Part shown: piece by piece, positions 25,509-33,621 of the stretch | How positions within the stretch are numbered: position 1 is the stretch's first letter | Layout of the letters: each line of letters opens with the position of its first letter | DNA from: an uncultured Bacteroides sp. | GTDB taxonomy: Bacteria > Bacteroidota > Bacteroidia > Bacteroidales > Bacteroidaceae | Assembly (NCBI GenBank): GCA_900555635.1 | Contig: USLU01000037.1 | Span: 1 to 50,607, forward strand | Reading direction: 5' to 3' | DNA length: 50,607 nt | The notes under the pieces: generated by a model | Told to the model about the DNA's origin: nothing | What the model saw: only the letters and a program-made list of their open reading frames with translations | The model's database searches: none | Translations under genes and position numbers: made by a program

Positions 25509-25539
25509 TTGTTTTATCAAATATTTTATGATAACTTTG
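25508..25539 (+). promoter_or_regulatory. Promoter of the unknown protein / NGN locus
   Basis: -33 TTTG (25508-25511) and -7 TAACTTTG (25532-25539) are separated by 20 bases, a full match to the Bacteroides consensus. Its position inside a longer possible frame argues that translation begins at 25579. Confidence 0.7.
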
Positions 25540-25578
25540 CCGCATACTCACATAAATAAACAAATAATATCTGCTATT

Positions 25579-26172
25579 ATGACACTACTTCTTTTTATAC
25601 TCATAGCCATCCCTATCACCATACTGGGTATCTTAATATGGGTTTATTGTGATTATAGGAAGTACAAAAGGCAACACAACCTGGTTATTCTCCTATTTCT
25701 TTTATTTCCGACAACCTTGTCTGCCCAATATATTGACAGTGATTGCAATGTTTCATTCAAGTGGTATGAGAATCAAAAAGGAAAGTTAGAATATAGCAAT
25801 AACAAGATAGTATACCAATTTATCCCCAACAGTACTAACTGGAAAATTATTATAAAAAATACGGCTACAGAAGATGCCCGGGTTAACTGGGCAAATACAC
25901 AGTTGATTATAAATGGACGGGCTACGGAAATCAGTTTTGATACAAACGTTGCCGGTACTTCTTCTTTATCCATTGTAAAGGGGCAAACAGAAACAGAGCG
26001 AACTATTGCTATTGCTGCCTCTGATACCAATAAATCAGGTTTGAAAATGTACGATAAAAAAAACATCAGGAAAGGAAATAAAGCTGCTGTTACTATAATT
26101 TTACCTGTATCTATCGGTAATCAACCACAATTTTTCAATACATTCGATTTCATTATAAAACCAGCATATTAA
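25579..26172 (+). CDS. Unknown membrane/exported protein
   Basis: 197 residues, not recognised. Start at 25579 is preferred because an upstream ATG at 25528 would place the promoter's -7 box inside the gene. Residues 1-22 form a hydrophobic helix, a basic loop (YRKYKRQH) follows, and a second hydrophobic stretch (LVILLFLLFPTTLSAQ, about 35-50) looks like a signal peptide cleavage region. The remaining 145 residues appear to be a beta-rich periplasmic domain with many N, T and I (NTQLIINGRATEISFDTN). It lies 2 bases ahead of the NGN-type gene, so the two are co-expressed. Confidence 0.65.
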   Translation: MTLLLFILIAIPITILGILIWVYCDYRKYKRQHNLVILLFLLFPTTLSAQYIDSDCNVSFKWYENQKGKLEYSNNKIVYQFIPNSTNWKIIIKNTATEDARVNWANTQLIINGRATEISFDTNVAGTSSLSIVKGQTETERTIAIAASDTNKSGLKMYDKKNIRKGNKAAVTIILPVSIGNQPQFFNTFDFIIKPAY

Positions 26173-26174
26173 AC

Positions 26175-26471
26175 ATGGCTTTCAAACAGATAAAAGAACA
26201 ACTTGACAAAACACATTCTTGGTATATCATATTAACTGGTCCGTGCGCTGAGCTGAAAACTAAAGCAAGATTAGAAGATATTGGAATGATAACATATCTT
26301 CCTCTTGCTTCAGTGAAGCGCCAATGGGGCGGTAAAACAAAGAAAATACGCATCCCTGCAATAGCGAGATGCGTATTTATATATGTATCAGACGAGGAAT
26401 TGCAAACCTTGCAAAACGGTTATCCCATTCTTCGTGTAAAGGAGCTATTCAATGCGTATCAGAACCAATAA
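26175..26471 (+). CDS. NGN-only NusG/UpxY-like protein
   Basis: 98 residues. HSWYIILTGPCAELKTKARL (about 14-33), MITYLPLASVKRQWGGKTKKIRIPAIARCVFIYVS (in parts) match the NusG N-terminal (NGN) domain of UpxY-type antiterminators. The KOW domain that normally follows is absent: the protein ends at residue 98, about half the usual UpxY length. Such a stand-alone domain could bind RNA polymerase and antiterminate or compete with NusG or UpxY. Its 3' end overlaps the convergent YeiH gene by 13 bases. It is not next to a capsule locus. Confidence 0.75.
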   Translation: MAFKQIKEQLDKTHSWYIILTGPCAELKTKARLEDIGMITYLPLASVKRQWGGKTKKIRIPAIARCVFIYVSDEELQTLQNGYPILRVKELFNAYQNQ

Positions 26472-27481
26472 ATATAGACCAACGTACTTACACTAATCAC
26501 TACCCACAACAATATACCTTGAACAAGTGGTTTGATACCCACAGCTTTCAGCACATCCCGTGATAAAGATGCACCAATAAAGAATAATGTAATAGTAAGC
26601 GTTTTGCGAGCAAAATTATTGATATTAGCACCAATAAGTGTGCCTGTTTCGGTAGTATCCAATACATAAGTATTGAAAACCATTGCCAGTACAAAGAAGA
26701 AGATAAACCAAGGAATACTGATTTTCTGCCCTTTACTTTTGAATATGAATGAAGTAGCAAATGCTAAAGGTATAATCCACAAAGCACGTGTAAGTTTAAT
26801 GGTAGTTGCTACTTTCAAGGCTTCTTCACCATAAGCAGCGCCGGCGCCTACTACAGAACTTGTATCATGTATGGCAATAGCAGCCCATGTTCCAAATTCA
26901 TGTTGACTCATATTCAGCGCATGACCAATCATCGGAAAGATAAACAGTGCGATAGCATTCAGAATAAAAATTGTACCCAGTGCAACCGACATCTCACTAT
27001 CTTTTGCTTTTAAAACCGGTCCGACAGCTGCAATGGCACTGCCTCCACAGATCGCAGTACCAGAACTTATCAGATATGAAGTATCACGATCAACTTTCAA
27101 TAACTTACGACCGATAAACCAACCTACAATCAAAGTACCCACAACTGATATAATGGTAAACTCCATACCTTCTTTTCCGGAAGCCAACGAAGCTTCCACA
27201 TTCATACCAAAACCTAGTCCTACTACAGAATATTGCAACAGATATTTGGAAACCTTTTTATTAAACTTAGGATGTGCTTGTCCACACAACAAAGCAAATG
27301 CCAATCCCAAGAACAAGGCTACCGGTGGAGTAATCCATGCAGAAATAGCATGCATACCGGGAATATAATCTAATAGTAAGAATATGGAAATAATGACGAG
27401 AAGAGAAACATAAATAGTTTTGTTTTTACTTTGAAGAAGAGACATCTCTTTGTCTTTCTCCACCACTTGATTTGAAGTCAT
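26459..27481 (-). CDS. YeiH-family putative sulfate exporter (UPF0324)
   Basis: 340 residues with about 10 transmembrane helices and family motifs: VVGLGFGMNVEASLASG (about 88-104), SGTAICGGSAIAAVGPVL (about 139-156), GTWAAIAIHDTSSVVGAGAAYG (about 197-218). YeiH proteins are linked to export of sulfite, sulfate or related anions and are often regulated by a LysR factor such as YeiE. Here a LysR gene lies directly upstream on the same strand, consistent with that pattern. Confidence 0.9.
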   Translation of the reverse strand: MTSNQVVEKDKEMSLLQSKNKTIYVSLLVIISIFLLLDYIPGMHAISAWITPPVALFLGLAFALLCGQAHPKFNKKVSKYLLQYSVVGLGFGMNVEASLASGKEGMEFTIISVVGTLIVGWFIGRKLLKVDRDTSYLISSGTAICGGSAIAAVGPVLKAKDSEMSVALGTIFILNAIALFIFPMIGHALNMSQHEFGTWAAIAIHDTSSVVGAGAAYGEEALKVATTIKLTRALWIIPLAFATSFIFKSKGQKISIPWFIFFFVLAMVFNTYVLDTTETGTLIGANINNFARKTLTITLFFIGASLSRDVLKAVGIKPLVQGILLWVVISVSTLVYIYWF

Positions 27482-27533
27482 ACTTTTTTTGTTTTATATA
27501 TTATTCAATTAATACCTTCTATTTTTTCGGGTG

Positions 27534-27541
27534 CAAAGGTA
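27534..27541 (-). promoter_or_regulatory. -7 box of the YeiH gene
   Basis: TACCTTTG on the minus strand, 53 bases before the start at 27481. Confidence 0.5.
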
Positions 27542-27582
27542 GACTTCTTTTTCCACACATACCAATTGTTTCTTTTTATAAG

Positions 27583-28479
27583 CTATAACTTTTGATTATG
27601 ATGAGTGGCAAATTGCATAAACACTTGTGCAAGTCCGCTTTCTTGCCCCTGAGGTTGGGCAAAACTAAAATCACGAAGCATAGACATCCCCTTTATTTCT
27701 ACCACACGCAATTGCCCGGCACATAATTCACGTGAAATAGAACGTATGGAAACGACCCCCAAACAATCGGTATGCTCCAAAAAAAGTTTAATGCTTTCCG
27801 TGCTTCCAAGATACATCAATACTTGTAATGAAGATAACTTTATGTTATGTTGCAACAAAGCTCTTTCAAAGACATCCAATGTGCCCGAACCTCTTTCACG
27901 AAGCACTAAAGGCAAATTTCTCAACTCATCCGGTGTAATTTCATCCCCAACGGACAACTTACTACCGGTTCTAATTACAGTTACCAACTCGTCCTCAAGA
28001 AAAGTAGTATATTTCAGGTTAGGTAAACGGAAGACTCCTTCTACCAATCCCAAGTCAATGCGATGCTCTTGCAAAGCTATTTCAATCTCACGAGAATTAC
28101 CATTCATCAATGACAAACTGACTTGTGGAAATTTACTTATGAAATTGGCAAGCAAAGGGGGCAGTACATACTGGGCAACTGTTGTACTTGCACCCAGTCT
28201 CAGTTCACCTGTGTACTCATTATGCAACAAATGCATCTCATACTCCAACCGTTTATAATCTTCCAGTATCCTTTCACAATGTTCAAGTAGCAACTTTCCC
28301 GATTCGGTCAGGTAGATTTTACTTCCTTGGCGGTCGAATAGCCGTGTCTGATAGGTAGTCTCAAGAACCTGTATATGCTTTGTAATGGCAGGCTGACTAA
28401 CAAACAATTCTTGCGATGCTTTTGTAAAACTCAGGTTTTTCGCTACAGATTGAAAAACCTTTAAACGGAAGTCACTCAT
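27583..28479 (-). CDS. LysR-family transcriptional regulator
   Basis: 298 residues with an N-terminal HTH (residues 1-60, FQSVAKNLSFTKASQELFVSQPAITKHIQ) and a C-terminal effector domain (about 90-295, LRLGASTTVAQYVLPPLL). Its motif set resembles CysB/CbbR/YeiE regulators that sense small metabolites. It is 9 bases after the 199-residue gene and is followed by yeiH, making it a likely regulator of anion export. Confidence 0.92.
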   Translation of the reverse strand: MSDFRLKVFQSVAKNLSFTKASQELFVSQPAITKHIQVLETTYQTRLFDRQGSKIYLTESGKLLLEHCERILEDYKRLEYEMHLLHNEYTGELRLGASTTVAQYVLPPLLANFISKFPQVSLSLMNGNSREIEIALQEHRIDLGLVEGVFRLPNLKYTTFLEDELVTVIRTGSKLSVGDEITPDELRNLPLVLRERGSGTLDVFERALLQHNIKLSSLQVLMYLGSTESIKLFLEHTDCLGVVSIRSISRELCAGQLRVVEIKGMSMLRDFSFAQPQGQESGLAQVFMQFATHHNQKL

Positions 28480-28488
28480 AATACATCA

Positions 28489-29088
28489 TTATTGCAATTC
28501 GTCAGACTTGATACCAAAAGCTCTTGCTAAAGAAAAAATCACAAAATCCCAGGTACACGGCAAGGGCTTCGCAGGTTTTTCCATTGCAAAAAAGATAGCC
28601 TTGTTACATTCTTCCTTGCTTTTTCCATTGAAGAATTTATACAAAGCCTCCCCTATTCTATCGCCATACGAAGGATGAAAAGGTACCAACATCAAAACTT
28701 TCACATCGGCAGAATCCAAAGCCAGATTCATCAAGTCGAGATACAATTCTTCACACGAAACCATTCCGGCAACAGAGACCGAAGCAAACTGAAACTCTCC
28801 GAGTGGTGTGCGGCAAGCCATACCGTTCAGTTTGTCAAGTTCGGATGGTACACAGCACGTCAGATTACCGGTGTCATCGTCATGCATCAACAATACTTGT
28901 ATCTCGTTGTCTCCCTCTCTGAGTCCGGCATCCAATGCCAAATAACTTAACCAAGCGGGTAGATCGAGTTGAGGTAGTTCCCGGCCCAGTCTGGCACCAA
29001 AAAATGTCCGGGCATTACAGGCTATGTCATTCAAGAACGCAACATCTATTAAAATCACATTTTCCGAAAACTTAACTTTGTCTTCCAT
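28489..29088 (-). CDS. Unknown soluble protein
   Basis: 199 residues, not securely recognised; no signal peptide or membrane helix is visible. It has a mixed alpha/beta pattern with acidic segments (VLLMHDDDTGNLTCCVPSELDKLNG, in part) and a short C-terminal basic-acidic tail. It starts an operon with the LysR gene 9 bases downstream, so it may belong to the same response. It resembles Bacteroides-restricted hypothetical families. Confidence 0.6.
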   Translation of the reverse strand: MEDKVKFSENVILIDVAFLNDIACNARTFFGARLGRELPQLDLPAWLSYLALDAGLREGDNEIQVLLMHDDDTGNLTCCVPSELDKLNGMACRTPLGEFQFASVSVAGMVSCEELYLDLMNLALDSADVKVLMLVPFHPSYGDRIGEALYKFFNGKSKEECNKAIFFAMEKPAKPLPCTWDFVIFSLARAFGIKSDELQ

Positions 29089-29186
29089 TATCTATTTCTG
29101 TTTATGATTGAACGTGTAAAGATAAGAAAAGTTTCACGGTTCATCGGACAAAGAAAGAAAATTCATTCATTACTGTATGGTTTTGA

Positions 29187-29281
29187 TTCACCACAGATTA
29201 CACAGATTCTCACAGATTAATATTTACATCTGTGATTATAAGCAAAATACACCTGTGAAAATCTGTGTAATCTGTGGTGAA
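29187..29281. repeat. Long hairpin of helically phased CAGATT units
   Basis: A 29-base left arm (29187-29215) carries three CACAGATT or CACAG starts at 29192, 29201 and 29211, and the right arm (29253-29281) is its near-exact complement, with mismatches near the inner end. Spacing of 9-10 bases places units on one DNA face. Confidence 0.85.
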
Positions 29282-29364
29282 ATAATTCATTTCAAATAGC
29301 AAAATGCACAAAAGCAACCAAGAGGAGTTTAAGCAGCGCAGTGGCATATTTTAGTTCTTTTCCT

Positions 29365-29500
29365 TACTACTGCTAAATCCCCACAAAGGCAATATTTATT
29401 CTTTCCACCATGGAGTACTTTTCTTTCCATCATGGAGATTTTTTCTTTCCACCGTGGTGGAAAGAAAAGTACCTCGTGATGGAAAGAATAAGCAGTAGTA
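29365..29500. repeat. 22-bp array with outer 10-bp inverted repeat
   Basis: Four 22-base units start at 29401, 29423, 29445 and 29467. Units 1-2 carry CTTTCCA on the left, unit 3 is palindromic, unit 4 carries TGGAAAG on the right, so the array has dyad symmetry. TACTACTGCT (29365-29374) is the exact complement of AGCAGTAGTA (29491-29500), framing the array. Confidence 0.85.
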
Positions 29501-29616
29501 TCGTTTCAGCTTAAAACATACTACGTAGCAGACTAAAAGTACCTATCTATCCGCTTATCAGTCATATTGACATTATCCTCCCCTTTTTAGCTGAAATTTT
29601 GTCCGAAATATGCCAT

Positions 29617-29631
29617 TGGCAAATCTTTTGC
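29617..29631 (+). promoter_or_regulatory. Sigma54-like -24/-12 element of clpB
   Basis: TGGCAAATCTTTTGC follows TGGCA-N6-TTGC exactly in spacing and in the -12 GC. Predicted initiation near 29643 leaves a leader of about 38 bases with a good ribosome site (AAAGGAG). An adjacent TGCCA makes an 11-base palindrome with the -24 half. The same pattern lies before dnaK. Confidence 0.5.
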
Positions 29632-29680
29632 GCCCCCTTAAGTGTTATGGAATTAATAAAAATAGAAAGGAGAACAAAAT

Positions 29681-32275
29681 ATGAACTTTAACAATTTTAC
29701 CATTAAAGCGCAAGAAGCAGTGCAGGAGGCTGTTAACTCAGTAAAGAGTCGCGGTCAACAAGCCATTGAGCCTGTACATCTACTTCAAAGCGTAATGAAA
29801 GTTGGCGAAAACATTACGAACTTCGTCTTTCAGAAGCTCAGTATGAACGGGCAACAAATTGCCCTGGTGGTAGACAAACAGATTGAATCTCTACCTAAAG
29901 TATCGGGTGGAGAACCTTATCTGAGCCGGGAAGCTAATGAAGTATTGCAAAAAGCTACACAGTACTCCAAAGAAATGAGTGACGAGTTTGTTTCGCTGGA
30001 ACCCATTCTTCTGGCATTGCTGAATGTAAAAAGCACCGCCTCTACCATTCTGAAAGATGCCGGAATGACGGACAAGGAATTACGCGGAGCCATCAACGAG
30101 TTACGTAAAGGTGAAAAAGTAACTTCACAATCCAGTGAAGATACCTATCAGTCTTTGGAAAAGTACGCCATCAACTTGAACGAGGCAGCCCGCAGCGGCA
30201 AGCTCGACCCGGTTATCGGACGTGATGAGGAAATCCGGCGGGTACTGCAAATACTGAGCCGCCGTACCAAGAACAATCCTATATTAATAGGTGAGCCGGG
30301 TACAGGAAAGACGGCCATCGTAGAAGGTCTGGCACATCGTATCCTGCGTGGAGACGTACCCGAGAATCTGAAAAACAAACAAGTGTATTCATTGGATATG
30401 GGCGCACTGGTAGCCGGTGCCAAATACAAAGGTGAATTTGAAGAACGTCTGAAAGCCGTTATCAACGAAGTGAAAAAGTCTGAAGGAGATATCATTCTCT
30501 TTATCGACGAAATCCACACTTTGGTAGGTGCAGGCAAGGGCGAAGGCGCCATGGATGCCGCCAATATATTGAAACCTGCTCTGGCTCGCGGTGAATTACG
30601 CAGTATCGGTGCCACTACCCTCGACGAATATCAGAAGTATTTTGAAAAGGATAAGGCATTGGAGCGTCGGTTCCAGATTGTCATGGTGAATGAACCCGAT
30701 ACGCTGAGCACCATCTCCATCCTGCGTGGGTTGAAAGAACGATATGAGAATCACCACCATGTGCGGATTAAAGACGATGCCATCATCGCTGCCGTGGAAT
30801 TGAGTAACCGTTACATCACTGACCGTTTCCTGCCCGATAAGGCTATCGACTTAATGGATGAGGCTGCTGCCAAACTTCGCATGGAAGTAGATTCTGTGCC
30901 GGAGGAACTGGACGAAATCACCCGTAAAATCAAGCAGTTGGAAATTGAGCGTGAAGCTATTAAACGTGAAAATGATAAGCCGAAGCTGGAACAAATCGGT
31001 AAAGAACTTGCCGAACTGAAAGAACAAGAGAAGTCTTACAAAGCCAAATGGGAAAGTGAGAAAACTCTGGTCAATAAGATCCAACAGAATAAAATAGAGA
31101 TTGAAAACCTGAAATTTGAAGCTGAAAAAGCTGAGCGTGAAGGTGATTATGGCAGAGTAGCCGAAATTCGGTATGGCAAACTGCAGGAGCTTAACCAAGA
31201 GATTGAAGAAACCCAGCAGAAACTACACAAGATGCAGGGTGACAAAGCCATGATTAAAGAAGAAGTGGACGCCGAAGATATTGCCGATGTGGTTTCTCGT
31301 TGGACAGGAATACCTGTTAGCAAAATGCTACAAAGCGAAAAAGAAAAGTTACTGCATTTGGAAGATGAGTTACATCAACGTGTAATTGGGCAAGATGAAG
31401 CTATCGAAGCTGTTTCGGATGCAGTCCGTCGTAGTCGTGCCGGATTGCAAGATCCGAAACGCCCTATCGGTTCGTTCCTCTTCCTGGGTACAACCGGTGT
31501 AGGTAAAACCGAACTGGCCAAAGCTTTGGCTGAATTCCTCTTTGATGATGAAACGATGATGACGCGTATAGATATGAGTGAATATCAGGAAAAACATAGT
31601 GTTTCTCGTTTGGTAGGAGCTCCTCCGGGATATGTAGGCTACGATGAAGGTGGACAATTGACGGAAGCCGTACGACGTAAACCTTACTCGGTAGTCTTGT
31701 TCGATGAAATAGAAAAGGCACATCCCGATGTATTCAACATCTTGTTGCAAGTCCTTGACGACGGACGTCTGACGGATAACAAAGGCCGGATGGTGAACTT
31801 CAAAAATACCATTATCATCATGACTTCCAATATGGGTAGCAGTTATATCCAAAGTCAAATGGAAAAACTGAACAGCTCCAATAAGGAAGAAGTGATTGAG
31901 GAAACCAAGAAGGAAGTGATGAACATGTTAAAGAAAACCATCCGCCCTGAATTCTTGAATCGTATCGACGAAACCATCATGTTCTTGCCATTAACAGAAC
32001 CGGAAATCAAACAGATTGTGGTTCTTCAGATCAAGAGCGTACAAAAGATGCTTCTCAATAATGGAGTGGATTTAGTATTGACCGATGAAGCTATAAACTT
32101 TCTCGCCAATACCGGATATGATCCCGAATTCGGTGCTCGTCCTGTAAAACGTGCCATTCAGCATTATTTACTGAATGACTTGTCTAAGAAGTTATTAGCA
32201 CAGGAAGTAGACCGTAGCAGACCCATTATAGTAGATGCCAATGCTGCCAAAGACGGATTGATATTCAAGAATTAA
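29681..32275 (+). CDS. clpB: Protein-disaggregating chaperone ClpB (Hsp100)
   Basis: 864 residues. Clp N domain (1-145), AAA1 with Walker A GEPGTGKT (about 204-211) and Walker B ILFIDEIHTL, the middle coiled coil (about 400-530, rich in K, E and R), and AAA2 with Walker A GTTGVGKT (about 603-610) and VLFDEIEKAHPDVF. ClpB extracts proteins from aggregates together with DnaK, encoded 13 kb away. The start has a strong AAAGGAG ribosome site 9 bases upstream. It has its own sigma54-like promoter and is followed by a 22-bp array. Confidence 0.99.
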   Translation: MNFNNFTIKAQEAVQEAVNSVKSRGQQAIEPVHLLQSVMKVGENITNFVFQKLSMNGQQIALVVDKQIESLPKVSGGEPYLSREANEVLQKATQYSKEMSDEFVSLEPILLALLNVKSTASTILKDAGMTDKELRGAINELRKGEKVTSQSSEDTYQSLEKYAINLNEAARSGKLDPVIGRDEEIRRVLQILSRRTKNNPILIGEPGTGKTAIVEGLAHRILRGDVPENLKNKQVYSLDMGALVAGAKYKGEFEERLKAVINEVKKSEGDIILFIDEIHTLVGAGKGEGAMDAANILKPALARGELRSIGATTLDEYQKYFEKDKALERRFQIVMVNEPDTLSTISILRGLKERYENHHHVRIKDDAIIAAVELSNRYITDRFLPDKAIDLMDEAAAKLRMEVDSVPEELDEITRKIKQLEIEREAIKRENDKPKLEQIGKELAELKEQEKSYKAKWESEKTLVNKIQQNKIEIENLKFEAEKAEREGDYGRVAEIRYGKLQELNQEIEETQQKLHKMQGDKAMIKEEVDAEDIADVVSRWTGIPVSKMLQSEKEKLLHLEDELHQRVIGQDEAIEAVSDAVRRSRAGLQDPKRPIGSFLFLGTTGVGKTELAKALAEFLFDDETMMTRIDMSEYQEKHSVSRLVGAPPGYVGYDEGGQLTEAVRRKPYSVVLFDEIEKAHPDVFNILLQVLDDGRLTDNKGRMVNFKNTIIIMTSNMGSSYIQSQMEKLNSSNKEEVIEETKKEVMNMLKKTIRPEFLNRIDETIMFLPLTEPEIKQIVVLQIKSVQKMLLNNGVDLVLTDEAINFLANTGYDPEFGARPVKRAIQHYLLNDLSKKLLAQEVDRSRPIIVDANAAKDGLIFKN

Positions 32276-32300
32276 ATTCGTTCATTACTAAACTTTAATA

Positions 32301-32366
32301 TCGTGTTTGCAAGGAGTTAATATCGTGTTTGCAGGAAGTTAACATCGTGCAGGCACGATATTAATA
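32301..32366. repeat. Three 22-bp units with terminal palindrome
   Basis: Units start at 32301, 32323 and 32345. The first two read TCGTGTTTGCA..GTTAA; the third becomes the palindrome TCGTGCAGGCACGA (32345-32358). A degenerate unit may precede it at 32279-32300, overlapping the region just after the clpB stop. It lies between convergent clpB and the DUF5606 gene. Confidence 0.85.
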
Positions 32367-32414
32367 TATTGTAATACAAAGTATTATTTTATTGTTTCAA
32401 TAGTGTTATAAAAC

Positions 32415-32455
32415 AAAAAAGGTATGTTCGGATTGCTCCCGAACATACCTTTTTG
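32415..32455. terminator. Bidirectional terminator
   Basis: GGTATGTTCGG (32421-32431) pairs with CCGAACATACC (32439-32449), flanked by A6 and T5 runs, between clpB and DUF5606. Confidence 0.9.
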
Positions 32456-32471
32456 TTATCTGGAAATAAAA

Positions 32472-32903
32472 TTATTCAGCTTTTTCTTCAGCTGCTGCTT
32501 CAGGAGCTTCAGCTTCTTCAAAATCTGCCATATTAGTTGCTACCAACAGGTTATACCAAGTAATCAGTTTCTTAATATCAGAAGGGTAAACACGGTCGCG
32601 ATCAAATGTCGGTAACACTTCTGCCAGATATGCACGAAGATCATCTGCGCTGGCTTTCTTCAAATCCATTGCAACAGCTGCACCATTTTCTTTTTTCTTC
32701 ATAGAAAGCAATACTTCCTGCAAAGGTACATCTTCAGTATCTGTATACATAGCAATATCACCCAATGAAATAATTTTCTCATTACCATAAGCAGGGAAAC
32801 GCTTTTTGTCAGCAAGTGACTCCACGATCAACATATTCTTTCCCTGAGAAACGAGTTTATACAATCCCGGCTTACCGGAAATAGACAAAATAGTCTTCAA
32901 CAT
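32472..32903 (-). CDS. DUF5606 family protein
   Basis: 143 residues. The N-terminal half (LKTILSISGKPGLYKLVSQG, then MLIVESLADKKRFPAYGNEKI) matches the DUF5606 pattern with SISGKPGL; the central part (LPTFDRDRVYPSDIKKLITWYN) is also conserved in this family, and the C-terminus is an A/E-rich tail. The function is unknown; no membrane segment is visible, so it is likely cytosolic. A -7 box sits at 32948-32955. It lies downstream of coaE on the same strand. Confidence 0.8.
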   Translation of the reverse strand: MLKTILSISGKPGLYKLVSQGKNMLIVESLADKKRFPAYGNEKIISLGDIAMYTDTEDVPLQEVLLSMKKKENGAAVAMDLKKASADDLRAYLAEVLPTFDRDRVYPSDIKKLITWYNLLVATNMADFEEAEAPEAAAEEKAE

Positions 32904-32947
32904 AGTATGTTCAGTTTTGATTATTAGTATTTATTTTTTTCGGGGAA

Positions 32948-32978
32948 CAAAGATAGTGCAAGCCAAAGACAATACAAA
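32948..32978 (-). promoter_or_regulatory. DUF5606 gene promoter
   Basis: -7 box TATCTTTG (32948-32955) and -33 box TTTG (32975-32978) on the minus strand, 19 bases apart. Confidence 0.6.
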
Positions 32979-33012
32979 ATAAGCTTGCTTCTTTTTATTG
33001 TTAAGACGAAGC

Positions 33013-33621
33013 CTATTTTCTTGAAAGATAATCAATCTTTTCAGATAGCGAAGTAATTAATGCCAGAAGCTGCGGAATTAAAGGCGTTTCATCGTCATTT
33101 ACAATTACAAAATCGGCTTGCTTACGCTTTTCCTCATCACTCATCTGGCTCCGAATACGTTTTTCTATCAGTTCCCGTGATGAAGTGTCCCGTTTTACAG
33201 CACGTTCTATACGCACTTCTTCCGACGCATAAACCATAACCACTACATCCACTTCACCGGCAAAACCAGCTTCGATCAGTATGGCCGACTCAATACCTAC
33301 CATTGGGAAAGCAGAATGATTCTGCACCCATTGCCTGAAATCTTCTTTCACGCGCGGATGAATAATACCATTCACCTGCATAGCATGTTCAGGACTGCTA
33401 AAAAGATAAGACGCCAGCAATGGCTTATTCAAAACTCCATCGGCATAAACATCTTGCCCAAGCAATGCAATCAATTCTTTGCGAATAAAAGAATCAGTAG
33501 CCATCAGCCGCTTGGTTTCTTCATCCGATGTGTATACGGGAATACCCATTACTTCCAATAGCCGGCATACAACACTTTTTCCGCTGCCAATACCACCTGT
33601 GATACCCAACTTAATTGCCAT
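33013..33621 (-). CDS. coaE: Dephospho-CoA kinase
   Basis: 202 residues from ATG at 33621 (MAIKLGITGGIGSGKS), overlapping the YbbR gene by 11 bases; the longer frame from 33642 would overlap more. The P-loop GITGGIGSGKS (about 6-16), a CoaE LID region with RIERAVKRDTSS, and the DDE-like VIVNDDETP tail match. It performs the last CoA synthesis step. Same-strand order is nusB, yajC, ybbR, coaE. Confidence 0.93.
   Translation of the reverse strand: MAIKLGITGGIGSGKSVVCRLLEVMGIPVYTSDEETKRLMATDSFIRKELIALLGQDVYADGVLNKPLLASYLFSSPEHAMQVNGIIHPRVKEDFRQWVQNHSAFPMVGIESAILIEAGFAGEVDVVVMVYASEEVRIERAVKRDTSSRELIEKRIRSQMSDEEKRKQADFVIVNDDETPLIPQLLALITSLSEKIDYLSRK

Larger units (their letters stand above)
29089..29680. 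other. Gene-free region upstream of clpB
   Basis: 592 bases without a supported gene. It holds the 29-bp hairpin (29187-29281), the 22-bp array with its outer inverted repeat (29365-29500) and the sigma54-like clpB element (29617-29631). Both flanking genes are transcribed away from it. Confidence 0.7.

Noticed and set aside
25528..25578. Longer start for the unknown membrane protein
   Set aside because: A complete -33/-7 promoter ends at 25539, so transcription probably begins after this ATG.
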